Shown here in pieces: positions 7,831 through 15,987 of a stretch of 64,000 nt of DNA; position 1 is the stretch's first letter; each line of letters opens with the position of its first letter. Under the pieces are notes generated by a model. It had not been told where the DNA came from, did not search any database, and saw only the letters and a list, made by a program, of their open reading frames with translations. Source of the stretch: Burkholderiaceae bacterium (GTDB taxonomy: Bacteria; Pseudomonadota; Gammaproteobacteria; Burkholderiales; Burkholderiaceae_C); assembly GCA_018780645.1 (NCBI GenBank), contig JADMJJ010000019.1, forward strand, positions 1 through 64,000, in the 5' to 3' direction. A program made the position numbers and the translations under genes.

Positions 7831-9672
7831 TCAGGCCGCGCGGCGTTCCAACGCCATCCGTTCGAACTCGTTCTCGAGATCGCGCACCAGGCCGGGAATG
7901 TCGAACAAGGTCGAGTTGCGGCCCTGCTCGGTCAGATAGCGTTTGTAGGAGGTGGCCCGCAACGGGTTGTTGCCGATCTGCACCGCGCGCTGCTCGTACT
8001 CGGCCAGGCTATAGGTGATCAGGTCCGGCAGACCCACGTGGGTCAGCAGGCTGCCGGCCATCCTCGAAATATAGGTGCGGCCGGAACGGGTCAGTATCGG
8101 TGTGCCCATCCACAGCACATCGCTGGCCGTGGTGCCGGCATTGAAGGGGAAGGTGTCCAGGAACAGATCGGCCAGCTGGAAGCGGGCCAGGTACTCGGCT
8201 GGCGTGACGCGCGGTGCGAAGATCAGGCGCTCGGGCGCGACGCCGTGGGCCTGGGCGGCTGCCAGCATATTGGCCTGCGACCAGGGATTGTCGGCCAGCA
8301 GCCACAACACGCTGTTGGGCACCGCCTTGACGATGCGCATCCAGCTGTGGAACACCTCTTCGGTGAACTTGTGGTTGTTGTTGAACGAGCAGAATACGAA
8401 AGCGTCTTCGGGCAGCTGGTACTGGGCCCGCGTTGGCGTCGGCGCGACATCGCGTTTGCGGTCGCTGACCTGGTAGCAGGTGGGCACGTAAAGCGGCTTC
8501 TCGGTGTAGTAGCGCAGCGACTCGGGCGGCATCACGAAGCGGTCGGCGATGATCCAGTCCACGCCGGGCAGTGCCGAGGTGGCCGGCAGGCCCAGGTAAC
8601 CGGCCTGAATCGGCGCCGGTCGGTGCGCCAGGATGACGGGCCGGGCGCCATTGGTCAGGCCCTGCAGGTCCACCAGCACATCGACACCCATCTGGGCGAT
8701 CAGCCGGGCGGCGCTGTTGTCGTCCAGGCCGCCGATACGGAATACCTGGTCCATGCCGCCGAGGATGCGCTGGCGCTGGGCGGTGCCATCTTCGCGGCTC
8801 CAGCAAAAGCCATAGACCTCGAAACGGCTGCGGTCGTGCAGCTCGAACAGTTCCGGCGTCAGCAGGCCAACGGCGTGCATGCACAGGTCGCCGGACAGAT
8901 AGCCGATCTTGACCTTGCCGCTGCGCGGCGTGCGCGCCGCGAACACCTCGTGCAGCGGCGGTGTGGCGGGTTTCGTGATGCGTTCGTTGACGAAGCGCTG
9001 CGCCGCCAGCAACTGCAGCGCCGGGTCATCGGTTGCGCTGAGCGTGGCCAGGGCCGAGGTGCCCAGCAGCAGCTGATTCTGCGTGACCTCGCCCACCGTC
9101 TGGTACAGCGGCCATTCGCATTGCTTCTGGCGGATGTGCACGTAGTGCTGGATGACGTCGGACTGATCAGGCTTGAGCTTCAGGCTCTCGACCATCAGCG
9201 CTTCAGCCTCGTCGAGGCGGCGCAGCAGTTCCAGCAGCCGCGCGCTGTTGTTCAGGGCATGGAGGCGGAACTCCAGCATGGCCGGGCCGCCGCCGGCCGT
9301 CATGTCCAGCACCTGGCGCCACTCGGCCAGGGCCTCGTCGGGACGGTGCAGGTGCTCGATCTGGTGGCCCAGGTTCAGCCGGGCCTGAGGAAAATCTGGG
9401 TTCAGCTCCAGCGCATGGCGATAGGCCTTCTCGGCCTCGGCATGGCGGTTCAGATTGCCCAGCACCGTGCCCCAGTTGAAGCAGGCGACATGGCGGTAGG
9501 GCGAATCGGTGCTGGCAATCCACTCCTCGTACAGCTTGGCCGAGGCCTCGGCCATGCCCCCGTCGCTGAGCGCCTGGGCGCGGGCGATCAGATCACCCAG
9601 AGGCAAGGCCGCAGGGTTGACCGGAGGCTCGGGCTCGATGGGCGCAGTAGGCATAAGGGCAGGAGTGTCCAT
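7831..9672 (-). CDS. TPR/SPINDLY-type (GT41) O-linked GlcNAc transferase-like protein
   Basis: A 613-aa protein. The N-terminal ~170 residues carry tetratricopeptide repeats (for example NLNRHAEAEKAYRHALELNP). The remainder is the bacterial SPINDLY/OGT catalytic domain, with the family signature KIGYLSGDLCMHAVG, the DLQGLTNGARP segment, and LFLDTFPFNAGTTASDVLWMG near the C-terminus, a nucleotide-sugar binding element of GT41. It should transfer a sugar, in known relatives GlcNAc or glucose, to protein Ser/Thr or Asn. It ends 20 bp before the T1SS ABC gene, which suggests a role on the exported protein; this is inference. Start at 9672 lacks a clear ribosome site; a second ATG at 9654 is possible. 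Confidence 0.85.
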   Translation of the reverse strand: MDTPALMPTAPIEPEPPVNPAALPLGDLIARAQALSDGGMAEASAKLYEEWIASTDSPYRHVACFNWGTVLGNLNRHAEAEKAYRHALELNPDFPQARLNLGHQIEHLHRPDEALAEWRQVLDMTAGGGPAMLEFRLHALNNSARLLELLRRLDEAEALMVESLKLKPDQSDVIQHYVHIRQKQCEWPLYQTVGEVTQNQLLLGTSALATLSATDDPALQLLAAQRFVNERITKPATPPLHEVFAARTPRSGKVKIGYLSGDLCMHAVGLLTPELFELHDRSRFEVYGFCWSREDGTAQRQRILGGMDQVFRIGGLDDNSAARLIAQMGVDVLVDLQGLTNGARPVILAHRPAPIQAGYLGLPATSALPGVDWIIADRFVMPPESLRYYTEKPLYVPTCYQVSDRKRDVAPTPTRAQYQLPEDAFVFCSFNNNHKFTEEVFHSWMRIVKAVPNSVLWLLADNPWSQANMLAAAQAHGVAPERLIFAPRVTPAEYLARFQLADLFLDTFPFNAGTTASDVLWMGTPILTRSGRTYISRMAGSLLTHVGLPDLITYSLAEYEQRAVQIGNNPLRATSYKRYLTEQGRNSTLFDIPGLVRDLENEFERMALERRAA

Positions 9673-9733
9673 GGGTCAGGGCGTGGGAGCGAGTACCCCT
9701 CCATGTTAGGAGCGAGCCGGCCGAAGCGGCCAC

Positions 9734-9765
9734 GGGATTAGGGCTGCAAAAGCGCAGCTAATCCC
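9734..9765. other. Stem-loop between the acylase and glycosyltransferase genes
   Basis: Bases 9734-9740 pair with 9759-9765, and 9743-9747 with 9754-9758, giving a 12-bp stem with a 2-nt bulge and a 6-nt loop. It sits in the 165-bp gap between two minus-strand genes and could separate their transcripts, but there is no T-tract in either direction. Confidence 0.4.
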
Positions 9766-9804
9766 ACCCTGTATCGGCAAGCCACTCCATGCCTTGAGCC
9801 TCTT

Positions 9805-9830
9805 AAATGGGGTCGGAGTGCAATTTCTGA
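9805..9830. repeat. Possible REP-like intergenic sequence
   Basis: The segment containing AATGGGGTCGGAGTGCAATT resembles, from memory, short GGGGTCAGAGT-type intergenic repeats scattered in many beta- and gammaproteobacteria and associated with RAYT transposases. Only one copy is visible here, so repetition cannot be shown from this window. Confidence 0.25.
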
Positions 9831-9837
9831 CGGCAAA

Positions 9838-12234
9838 TCATGGCGCCGGCTGCAAGCTCAGCACCCTGCCCGGCTGGCCATCGCCCCACAGCGGCACATC
9901 CTCGACCTTAGCCCAGGTGGCCACGAAGTCACGGTAATGCGGCGAAAACGGCAGGCCGGACTGCCCGGTCGAGTGCACAAAGCGCGAACGGCTGAGGTCG
10001 CCCAGGTCGTACAGCGCCCGCAGCGAGGGGCCGTGGTCGTCCAGGTAGAGCTCGCCGGTGGTCGCGTCGGGCCTCTGGTTGACCCGGCCGACATTGACGC
10101 TGAAGGAGTCGCCGCCCACGGGCACGCGGGTTTCGAACCAGCCGGCCAGCGGCTTGACGCGGCTGAATGGCCGGTGTTCCGAGCGGGCCTGGTGCACCCT
10201 GCCCCAGCGCCAACCCGCCACATCGCCACCGAGCCGCGCCTGCAACTCATCCAGCGCCCGCGTGAAGGCGGCATCGATCTGCGCCTGGCAATCGGTCTTG
10301 CACCACCAGGCGTCGTTGCGCTCCAGCACCCCCTCCAGCGCATCGCGAAAGCTGCGCGCACCGAGCAGTTTCTGCATCGCCACATCGCCGCCAACCCTGT
10401 CGGTGAACAGCCCCAGGGTCAGCTGGCGCGACCAGGCCCACAGCAGCGTCGGCGCCACGCGATCAGCGCCCAGCACGCCGTCAAAGCCCTGCAGCTGGGC
10501 CTGGGCGGCCGCGGCGAGCGAGTGGCTCGACTTGGCTTTTTGCAGGTAGGGCAGAAGTTTCTGCGTGCCCAGCGACAGCTGATCGGCCTGGATGGCCCGC
10601 AGGCTGGCCAGGTCATGCTTGGCCGTCGCCTGCAGCAGTTGCTCGATCCGCTGCTGGCGGTAGGGCACGGCCCATTCGCTGGTCAGATAGTGCGGATAGT
10701 CGGGCCCGTGGATGCGCTGGTTGGCGGTGGCGATCCAGCCCCGCGCCGGGTCGATCTCGCGCGGGGTCTCTCCGGCGGGGATGAAGCCCGCCCAGTCATA
10801 GCGGGCATCCCAGCCGGGCGCCGGTACCAGGCCCTTCAGATCGTTTTCGGGCTTGCGTATGGGCACCTTGCCGGGTGCCACCATGCCGATATGTCCATCA
10901 CGGTCGGCCACCGCCATGTTCTGCATAGGCGCCGACCAGGCGGCCGAGGCATCGATATAGGCCTGCACCGAGGTGGCGCGGCTCATCACCAAACCGGCGG
11001 CCACGGCGTCGAACTCGGGCTCCAGCGCCACCCAGCGCATGGCCAGCGCGTAGGTCGGTTTGCCTTTCGGGCCGATCAGTCCCTCGGTCACACCGGCGTC
11101 GGAGATCACCGGGCCGTGTCGCGTGGCGCGCAGGGTCATCTGCACATCGGGCTTGCCCTTGACCCTGATCGTTTCGGTCAAGGTGGTAAATGCCGCCCAG
11201 CCGTCCGGCGTCTGGTACTGGCTCGCGTCATCGGGCTTGATACGCTCCAGATACAAGTCCTGCACATCGGGCGCAGTATTGGTATAGCCCCAAGCGATGT
11301 GCTGGCTCTGCCCCAGCACCACCAGCGGCAGGCCCGGCAGGGTGGCGCCGGCCTGCTTGAAGCCGGGCGCCTCCAGCCGCGCGAAGTACCACAGCGCCGG
11401 GGCGCTGAGCTTCAGATGCGGGTCATTGGCCAGCAGCGGCTTGCCGCTGACCGTGTGGCTGCCGTGCACGACCCAGTTGTTGGAGCCCACCCCCTCTATG
11501 CCCGAGGGCGGCGCGCTATTCAGCGCCTGCTGGCCCAGCTGGCCGTCGATGTTGAGCTCTCGATAAAGCGCCGCATAGTCGGCCGTGGCCAGCGGCTTCT
11601 CGCCCGGATAGGGCGGAATCAGCTCATTGATGCGTTCGACGGGCAGACTCAGGGCCAGGCGCATGCGCTGCAACTCGGTGGTCCAGTTACCGCCCAGATC
11701 CCAGGCCATCATGATGCTCCAGGCCAGGCTGTCCACCGGCTCCCAGTCCTCGGGCTGCAGGCCCAAGATCAGGAACTCCGGCGGCCGTGCGCCCAAATGG
11801 CTGCGCACATAGCGGTTCACGCCGGCCGCATAGGCGCTCAGCAGGGCCCTGCTCTCCGGCGAGGCCAGCGCCCATTGGGCGGCAGCGGCGCGCCGCACAC
11901 CCAGGGCGCGCAGAAAGCGGTCGCTCTCCAGCGCCGCCTCGCCAAAGGCCTCGGCCAGACGGCCCGAGCCAATGCGCTTGTGCGTCGCCAGTTGCCAGAG
12001 CCGATCCTGTGCATGGACGAAGCCCAGGCCAAAGACCAGATCTTCCATGGAGCCGGCCTTGATGCTGGGAATGCCGTGGGCATCACGCTCTATCGTCAGC
12101 GGCGCCTTCAGGCCGACCACCGTCAGCATGCCCTCGGTTTGGGGCAAGACCTGACGGCTATAGAGCCAGAACGCCAGGGCCAGGCCCAGCAGCAAGACCA
12201 GCACCACTGCCGCCAAACGACGCAACCAACCCAT
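9838..12234 (-). CDS. Penicillin acylase family protein (Ntn hydrolase)
   Basis: A 798-aa precursor of the S45 penicillin/acyl-homoserine-lactone acylase family. A hydrophobic N-terminal helix (about residues 4-24) acts as signal or anchor. The alpha-chain part has the typical DAHGIPSIKA and HAQDRLWQL. The nucleophile is the Ser of GVGSNNWVVHG (about residue 251), which becomes the first residue of the beta chain after self-cleavage; NDPHL follows. It hydrolyses an amide side chain in the periplasm: a beta-lactam, an acyl-homoserine lactone or another N-acyl compound. The start at 12234 is chosen for AAGGG at 7 nt; codons further upstream lack coding support. Confidence 0.88.
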   Translation of the reverse strand: MGWLRRLAAVVLVLLLGLALAFWLYSRQVLPQTEGMLTVVGLKAPLTIERDAHGIPSIKAGSMEDLVFGLGFVHAQDRLWQLATHKRIGSGRLAEAFGEAALESDRFLRALGVRRAAAAQWALASPESRALLSAYAAGVNRYVRSHLGARPPEFLILGLQPEDWEPVDSLAWSIMMAWDLGGNWTTELQRMRLALSLPVERINELIPPYPGEKPLATADYAALYRELNIDGQLGQQALNSAPPSGIEGVGSNNWVVHGSHTVSGKPLLANDPHLKLSAPALWYFARLEAPGFKQAGATLPGLPLVVLGQSQHIAWGYTNTAPDVQDLYLERIKPDDASQYQTPDGWAAFTTLTETIRVKGKPDVQMTLRATRHGPVISDAGVTEGLIGPKGKPTYALAMRWVALEPEFDAVAAGLVMSRATSVQAYIDASAAWSAPMQNMAVADRDGHIGMVAPGKVPIRKPENDLKGLVPAPGWDARYDWAGFIPAGETPREIDPARGWIATANQRIHGPDYPHYLTSEWAVPYRQQRIEQLLQATAKHDLASLRAIQADQLSLGTQKLLPYLQKAKSSHSLAAAAQAQLQGFDGVLGADRVAPTLLWAWSRQLTLGLFTDRVGGDVAMQKLLGARSFRDALEGVLERNDAWWCKTDCQAQIDAAFTRALDELQARLGGDVAGWRWGRVHQARSEHRPFSRVKPLAGWFETRVPVGGDSFSVNVGRVNQRPDATTGELYLDDHGPSLRALYDLGDLSRSRFVHSTGQSGLPFSPHYRDFVATWAKVEDVPLWGDGQPGRVLSLQPAP

Positions 12235-12379
12235 GCTCAACCCTTTGAAGTGAGGCACCAGACTAGCCGCAGCCGCCGGCCGGCGCATCGGTGCTTATGC
12301 CATTTGTCACGAAATCTGGCCCCTCATTGGGCGGCTATTCAAGCTTTCAGGGTCAGGCCGGTCTGCCCAGAATCAAGCC

Positions 12380-12838
12380 ATGCTGAATCGAATACTGACC
12401 CGCTGGCTTCGCGCCGCCGCTCCGCCGACGCGCGAACGCGTCGGCCTTGGCCGCTGGCAGGCCAGCATCAACCCGCCGGCCCTGTACCGGGGTGACTCCT
12501 TCTTCCAGACTCTCATGCGTTGGATGCCCGGCGAGACCGATGCCTGGGATGCCATAGGCAACGGCCGCGGCATCGGTGCCCATGACGAATTGCCCGTGGT
12601 GCGGGCGCGCTTCATCGCCCAGCTGGACGACATCCATCGCGACGATGTCGAGGCCCTGCTGGCCCGCATCAAGCGCAGCCGCTCGCTGCGCGACCTCTGG
12701 CATCTGCGCCCGGCCCTCTACAACATGGTGGCCCGGGCCCTTGACCAGACCGAGGCGGAACACCGCATGAACTGCCTCAACCAGCTGTTCCCGGCGCGGG
12801 CGGGCGCCGTCAAACCCGGACGCCGGGTTCGGCACTGA
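12380..12838 (+). CDS. Hypothetical protein
   Basis: A 152-aa protein that I do not recognise. It has a short basic amphipathic N-terminus, no signal peptide or membrane helix, a central acidic stretch (DELPVVRARFIAQLDDIHRDDVEALLARIKRS is too helical to be random) and a basic Arg/Lys-rich tail. Codon bias favours this strand. It starts about 145 bp from the divergent acylase gene and is followed 26 bp later by another unknown gene in the same direction, so the pair may be an operon. No function is proposed. Confidence 0.6.
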   Translation: MLNRILTRWLRAAAPPTRERVGLGRWQASINPPALYRGDSFFQTLMRWMPGETDAWDAIGNGRGIGAHDELPVVRARFIAQLDDIHRDDVEALLARIKRSRSLRDLWHLRPALYNMVARALDQTEAEHRMNCLNQLFPARAGAVKPGRRVRH

Positions 12839-12864
12839 CTTCACCGACACCCAAGGAGCACGCC

Positions 12865-13212
12865 ATGGACATGAGCATGAGCATGGAACTGACGCTGCGC
12901 GACATTCCCGCCTTCCTGCCGCCCTGGACCTTTGCCAAGGTGGGTCGGCCCGACGAACGGCGCGCCCGCCAAGGCGCCCGCCGCGGCTTCGTCGACCTCA
13001 AGATGAGCTTCATGCGCGCCGCGGCCGAGGTGCAGGGCGCAGAAGGCCAGGCGCTGCAGGAACATGTGCGGCAGGCCGCCGAGCCGATCGAGCTGTGGCT
13101 GATGCACACCCGCCTGCTGGCCAGCCTGCCGCTGGACCATCTGCGCGGCGACCAGCACCGCCAGGCGCTGCAGGAAGCACTGGCGCGGGTGTTTCCAGTG
13201 AAGAGCATCTGA
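12865..13212 (+). CDS. Hypothetical protein
   Basis: A 115-aa protein that I do not recognise. A good ribosome site (AAGGAG, 8 nt) precedes the ATG. The N-terminus is Met-rich (MDMSMSME), followed by a predominantly helical, Arg/Ala/Glu-rich protein with no signal peptide. It lies 26 bp after the preceding unknown gene and converges on the DUF1993 gene, whose stop is 8 bp away. Real by ribosome site and codon pattern; function unknown. Confidence 0.6.
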   Translation: MDMSMSMELTLRDIPAFLPPWTFAKVGRPDERRARQGARRGFVDLKMSFMRAAAEVQGAEGQALQEHVRQAAEPIELWLMHTRLLASLPLDHLRGDQHRQALQEALARVFPVKSI

Positions 13213-13219
13213 GCCCTAC

Positions 13220-13726
13220 TCAACCACCAAGAAAATCCTTCTTGCCCAACTCCACCCCCGCATGCCGCAGCAAGGCATAGGTCATGGTCAAGTGGAAGTG
13301 GAAGTTGGCCAGCACGAAGTGCTTGAGATAGGTCTCGCCGTCAAAGCGCAGGGGCTCGCCGCTGCGCGTCGGGATCTCGATGGCGCGCTGCTCCGAGCCG
13401 TCGATCTGCGCAGGCGTCACCGACTGCACAAACGCTATCGTCTTGTTGATGCGCTCGCGCAGGTCGGCAAAGCTGGCCTCGTTGTCCTCCCACTTCGGGT
13501 TCTCGATGCCGGCCAGGCGTGCCACACAGCCCTTGGCGGCGTCGCTGGCGATCTGGATCTGGCGCGTGAAGGGCAGCATGTCCGGCGCCAGGCGCAGGCT
13601 TAGGTAGACGCCGGTGTCGAACTTCTTGGCCTCGGCATAGTGTTCGGCCTTGTCCAGCCACTTCAGGGTGTTGCTCAGCAATTTTACGAATACGGGAACG
13701 CTGGCTGAGTACATGGAAATGGTCAT
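13220..13726 (-). CDS. DUF1993 family protein
   Basis: A 168-aa protein matching DUF1993: an N-terminal YSASVPVFVKLLSNTLKWLDKAE segment, then LAPDMLPFTRQIQIASDAAKG, and the C-terminal FHLTMTYALLRHAGVELGKKDFLG. The family has a DinB-like helical bundle and unknown function. Relatives are full length at about 165-170 aa, so it is complete. A GGAG ribosome site precedes the start. It is transcribed alone; the neighbour on the right is divergent. Confidence 0.8.
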   Translation of the reverse strand: MTISMYSASVPVFVKLLSNTLKWLDKAEHYAEAKKFDTGVYLSLRLAPDMLPFTRQIQIASDAAKGCVARLAGIENPKWEDNEASFADLRERINKTIAFVQSVTPAQIDGSEQRAIEIPTRSGEPLRFDGETYLKHFVLANFHFHLTMTYALLRHAGVELGKKDFLGG

Positions 13727-13834
13727 CGGAGTCTCCGTGGGTGTGGGGTGCGGCAGATGGTAACGACTCGTCTGCTTTTGTGCAGGTCAGGGCCGTAACA
13801 CCCTCAGGTGCGGGCAGAATGTCGCCTACACACC

Positions 13835-14842
13835 ATGAATATCATCATCCTCGACGATTACCAAGACGCAGTGCGCAAGCTGCGCTGTGCCAGCAAGCTG
13901 GAACCCTTGAATGCCAAGGTATTCACCAACACGGTCAAGGGCATAGGCCAGTTGTCGGTGCGCCTGCGCGACGCCGATGTGCTGGTGCTGATACGCGAAC
14001 GCACCCAGTTCCCGCGTCAGCTGCTGGAAAAGCTGCCCAAGCTGAAGCTGATCTCGCAGACCGGCCGCATCGGCTCGCACATCGATCTGGACGCCTGCAC
14101 GCGCCAGGGCATTGCGGTGGCAGAAGGGGTCGGCTCGCCGGTGGCGCCGGCCGAGCTGACCTGGGCACTGATCATGGCCTCGATGCGCCGACTGCCGCAG
14201 TACATCGGCAACCTCAAGCACGGCGCCTGGCAGCAGTCGGGGCTCAAGGCCGCCGGCATGCCGCCCAATTTCGGCGTCGGCCTGGTGCTTCGCGGCAAGA
14301 CCCTGGGCATCTGGGGCTACGGCAAGATCGGCCAGATGGTGGCCGGCTTCGGCCGCGCCTTCGGCATGCAGGTGCTGGTCTGGGGCAGCGAGGCCTCACG
14401 GGCCAAGGCCGTGGCCGACGGCTACCAGGGCGCCGACAGCCGCGAGGCCTTTTTCGAGAGCTGTGACGTGCTGAGCCTGCATCTGCGGCTGAACGAGGAT
14501 ACCCGCGGCATGATCAGCCTTGAAGACCTGTCGCGGATGAAGCCCGCCGCCCTGTTCGTCAACACCTCGCGTGCCGAGCTGCTGCAGGAAAACGCTCTCG
14601 TCTCGGCGCTGAACCGCGGCCGCCCAGGCATGGCCGCCGTCGATGTGTTCGAGAGCGAACCCATCCTGCAGGGCCACCCCCTGCTGCGCCTGGAGAACGC
14701 CGTCTGCACGCCACACATCGGCTACGTCGAGCAGGACAGCTACGAGCTCTACTTCAATGCCGCCTTTGACAACGTCGTCAACTTCGTCAATGGCACGCCC
14801 AGCAATATCGTCAACCCGGACGCCTTGAAGGTCCTGCGTTGA
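13835..14842 (+). CDS. D-2-hydroxyacid dehydrogenase family protein
   Basis: A 335-aa NAD-dependent dehydrogenase. The N-terminal lobe begins MNIIILDDYQD. The Rossmann motif is GIWGYGKIG (about residue 155). Catalytic elements are the Arg of VNTSRAEL, a Glu of the VFESEP segment, and the His of CTPHIGY. It should interconvert 2-hydroxy and 2-oxo acids. The start at 13835 is the first ATG giving the canonical N-terminus; the ribosome site is weak. Its TGA overlaps the TTG start of the first chromate transporter gene, so the three genes form one transcription unit. Confidence 0.85.
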   Translation: MNIIILDDYQDAVRKLRCASKLEPLNAKVFTNTVKGIGQLSVRLRDADVLVLIRERTQFPRQLLEKLPKLKLISQTGRIGSHIDLDACTRQGIAVAEGVGSPVAPAELTWALIMASMRRLPQYIGNLKHGAWQQSGLKAAGMPPNFGVGLVLRGKTLGIWGYGKIGQMVAGFGRAFGMQVLVWGSEASRAKAVADGYQGADSREAFFESCDVLSLHLRLNEDTRGMISLEDLSRMKPAALFVNTSRAELLQENALVSALNRGRPGMAAVDVFESEPILQGHPLLRLENAVCTPHIGYVEQDSYELYFNAAFDNVVNFVNGTPSNIVNPDALKVLR

Positions 14843-15405
14843 CCGATACGCCCCACCCCGCTCCAGCATCGGTCTGGGTACTGTTCTGGGCCTTCAACCG
14901 GCTCGCTCTGCAGGGTTTTGGTGGTGTGCTGCCGGTGGCGCAGCGGGAGCTGGTCGAGCGCCTGGGCTGGCTCAGCCAGGCCGAGTTCGTCGAGTTGCTG
15001 GCGGTGGGCCAGGTCTTGCCCGGGCCCAACATCGTCAATATGTCGCTGATGGTCGGCGACCGATTCTTCGGCTGGCGCGGCGCCTTTGCCGCCTGCGCCG
15101 GCATGCTGCTGTTCCCCTCCTTCATCGTGCTGGGACTGGCCGCCCTGTATGGCGAGCTGTCCAGCCGGCCGGTGGTGGCGGGCGCGTTGCGCGGCATGGG
15201 CGTGGTGGCGGCCGGCCTGGTGCTGGCCACCGGCCTCAAGCTGCTCCCCTCGCTGAAGCTCAATGTACTGGGCCTGACCCTGTGCCTGGGTCTGGCGGTG
15301 CTGACCTTTAGCGCCATCGCCCTGCTGCGCTGGCCGCTGATCTGGGTCATCCTGGGTCTGGGCAGCCTGGCCATGCTTGCCGCCTGGACGAGGCTCAAGC
15401 CATGA
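14839..15405 (+). CDS. Chromate transporter, short-chain subunit 1
   Basis: A 188-aa membrane protein of the ChrA family, half the size of long-chain ChrA. It has the family signature FGGVLPVAQRELVE, followed by EFVELLAVGQVLPGPN and five to six hydrophobic helices. The start is TTG overlapping the stop of the preceding gene. It pairs with the next gene, which encodes the other half, as known for short-chain chromate transporters that work as heterodimers with opposite topology. It may export chromate, or carry sulfate or other anions. Confidence 0.85.
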   Translation: MTDTPHPAPASVWVLFWAFNRLALQGFGGVLPVAQRELVERLGWLSQAEFVELLAVGQVLPGPNIVNMSLMVGDRFFGWRGAFAACAGMLLFPSFIVLGLAALYGELSSRPVVAGALRGMGVVAAGLVLATGLKLLPSLKLNVLGLTLCLGLAVLTFSAIALLRWPLIWVILGLGSLAMLAAWTRLKP

Positions 15406-15959
15406 CGCCGATCGCGGTGCTGAGCCCGGCGGACCTGTTCCAGTTGTTCGCACACTTCATGCTGCTGTCCATGCTGGCAGTGGGCGGCGCCATCACCACC
15501 ACGGCCGAAATGCACCGCTACCTGGTGGTCGAGCAGCAATGGATTGGCGACACCCAGTTCAGCAGCTCCATCGCGCTGGCCCAGGCCGCGCCAGGCCCCA
15601 ACATCCTGTTCGTCGCGGTGCTGGGCTGGAATGTGGCCGGCCCGCTGGGCGCACTGGCGACGATGGCCGGCATCCTGCTGCCCTCCACCACCCTGGCCCT
15701 GGTCGCTACCCGCTGGGGCCGGGCGCGGCGCGAGACCCGTGGCGTGCGCGCCTTCACCCAGGGCCTGGCGCCCTTGATACTGGGCCTCCTGATCGCCACC
15801 GGCTGGGTGCTGGCCGCGCCTTATCTGCGGGACAGCTCGCGGCCGGCGGCGGCGCTGGTGCTGCTGGCCGTGACGGTGGGGGTGATGCTGAAGACGCGTA
15901 TCAGCCCGGTGTGGCTGGTGCTGCTGGGGGGCTTGGTCGGGGCGCTGGGAATGGTCTGA
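15402..15959 (+). CDS. Chromate transporter, short-chain subunit 2
   Basis: A 185-aa ChrA-half protein. It carries the GGAITTTAEMHRYLVVEQQW and SIALAQAAPGPNILFVAVLGW signatures and about six hydrophobic segments. ATG overlaps the TGA of subunit 1 (ATGA), so expression is coupled and roughly equimolar. The two halves share the PGPN motif, consistent with ancestral duplication. It converges with upp, with a short hairpin between them. Confidence 0.85.
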   Translation: MTPIAVLSPADLFQLFAHFMLLSMLAVGGAITTTAEMHRYLVVEQQWIGDTQFSSSIALAQAAPGPNILFVAVLGWNVAGPLGALATMAGILLPSTTLALVATRWGRARRETRGVRAFTQGLAPLILGLLIATGWVLAAPYLRDSSRPAAALVLLAVTVGVMLKTRISPVWLVLLGGLVGALGMV

Positions 15960-15960
15960 A

Positions 15961-15977
15961 CCCGGATTGCATCCGGG
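15961..15977. terminator. Hairpin between convergent chromate-transporter and upp genes
   Basis: A perfect 7-bp stem (15961-15967 with 15971-15977) with a 3-nt loop sits between two convergent stop codons. It lacks a T-tract, so termination here is only inferred from position. Confidence 0.35.
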
Positions 15978-15987
15978 GCAGGCGAAC

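Noticed and set aside
9937-12495. 852-aa plus-strand open frame
   Set aside because: It is antisense to the penicillin acylase gene, has low-complexity Gln/His/Arg-rich translation and no motif.
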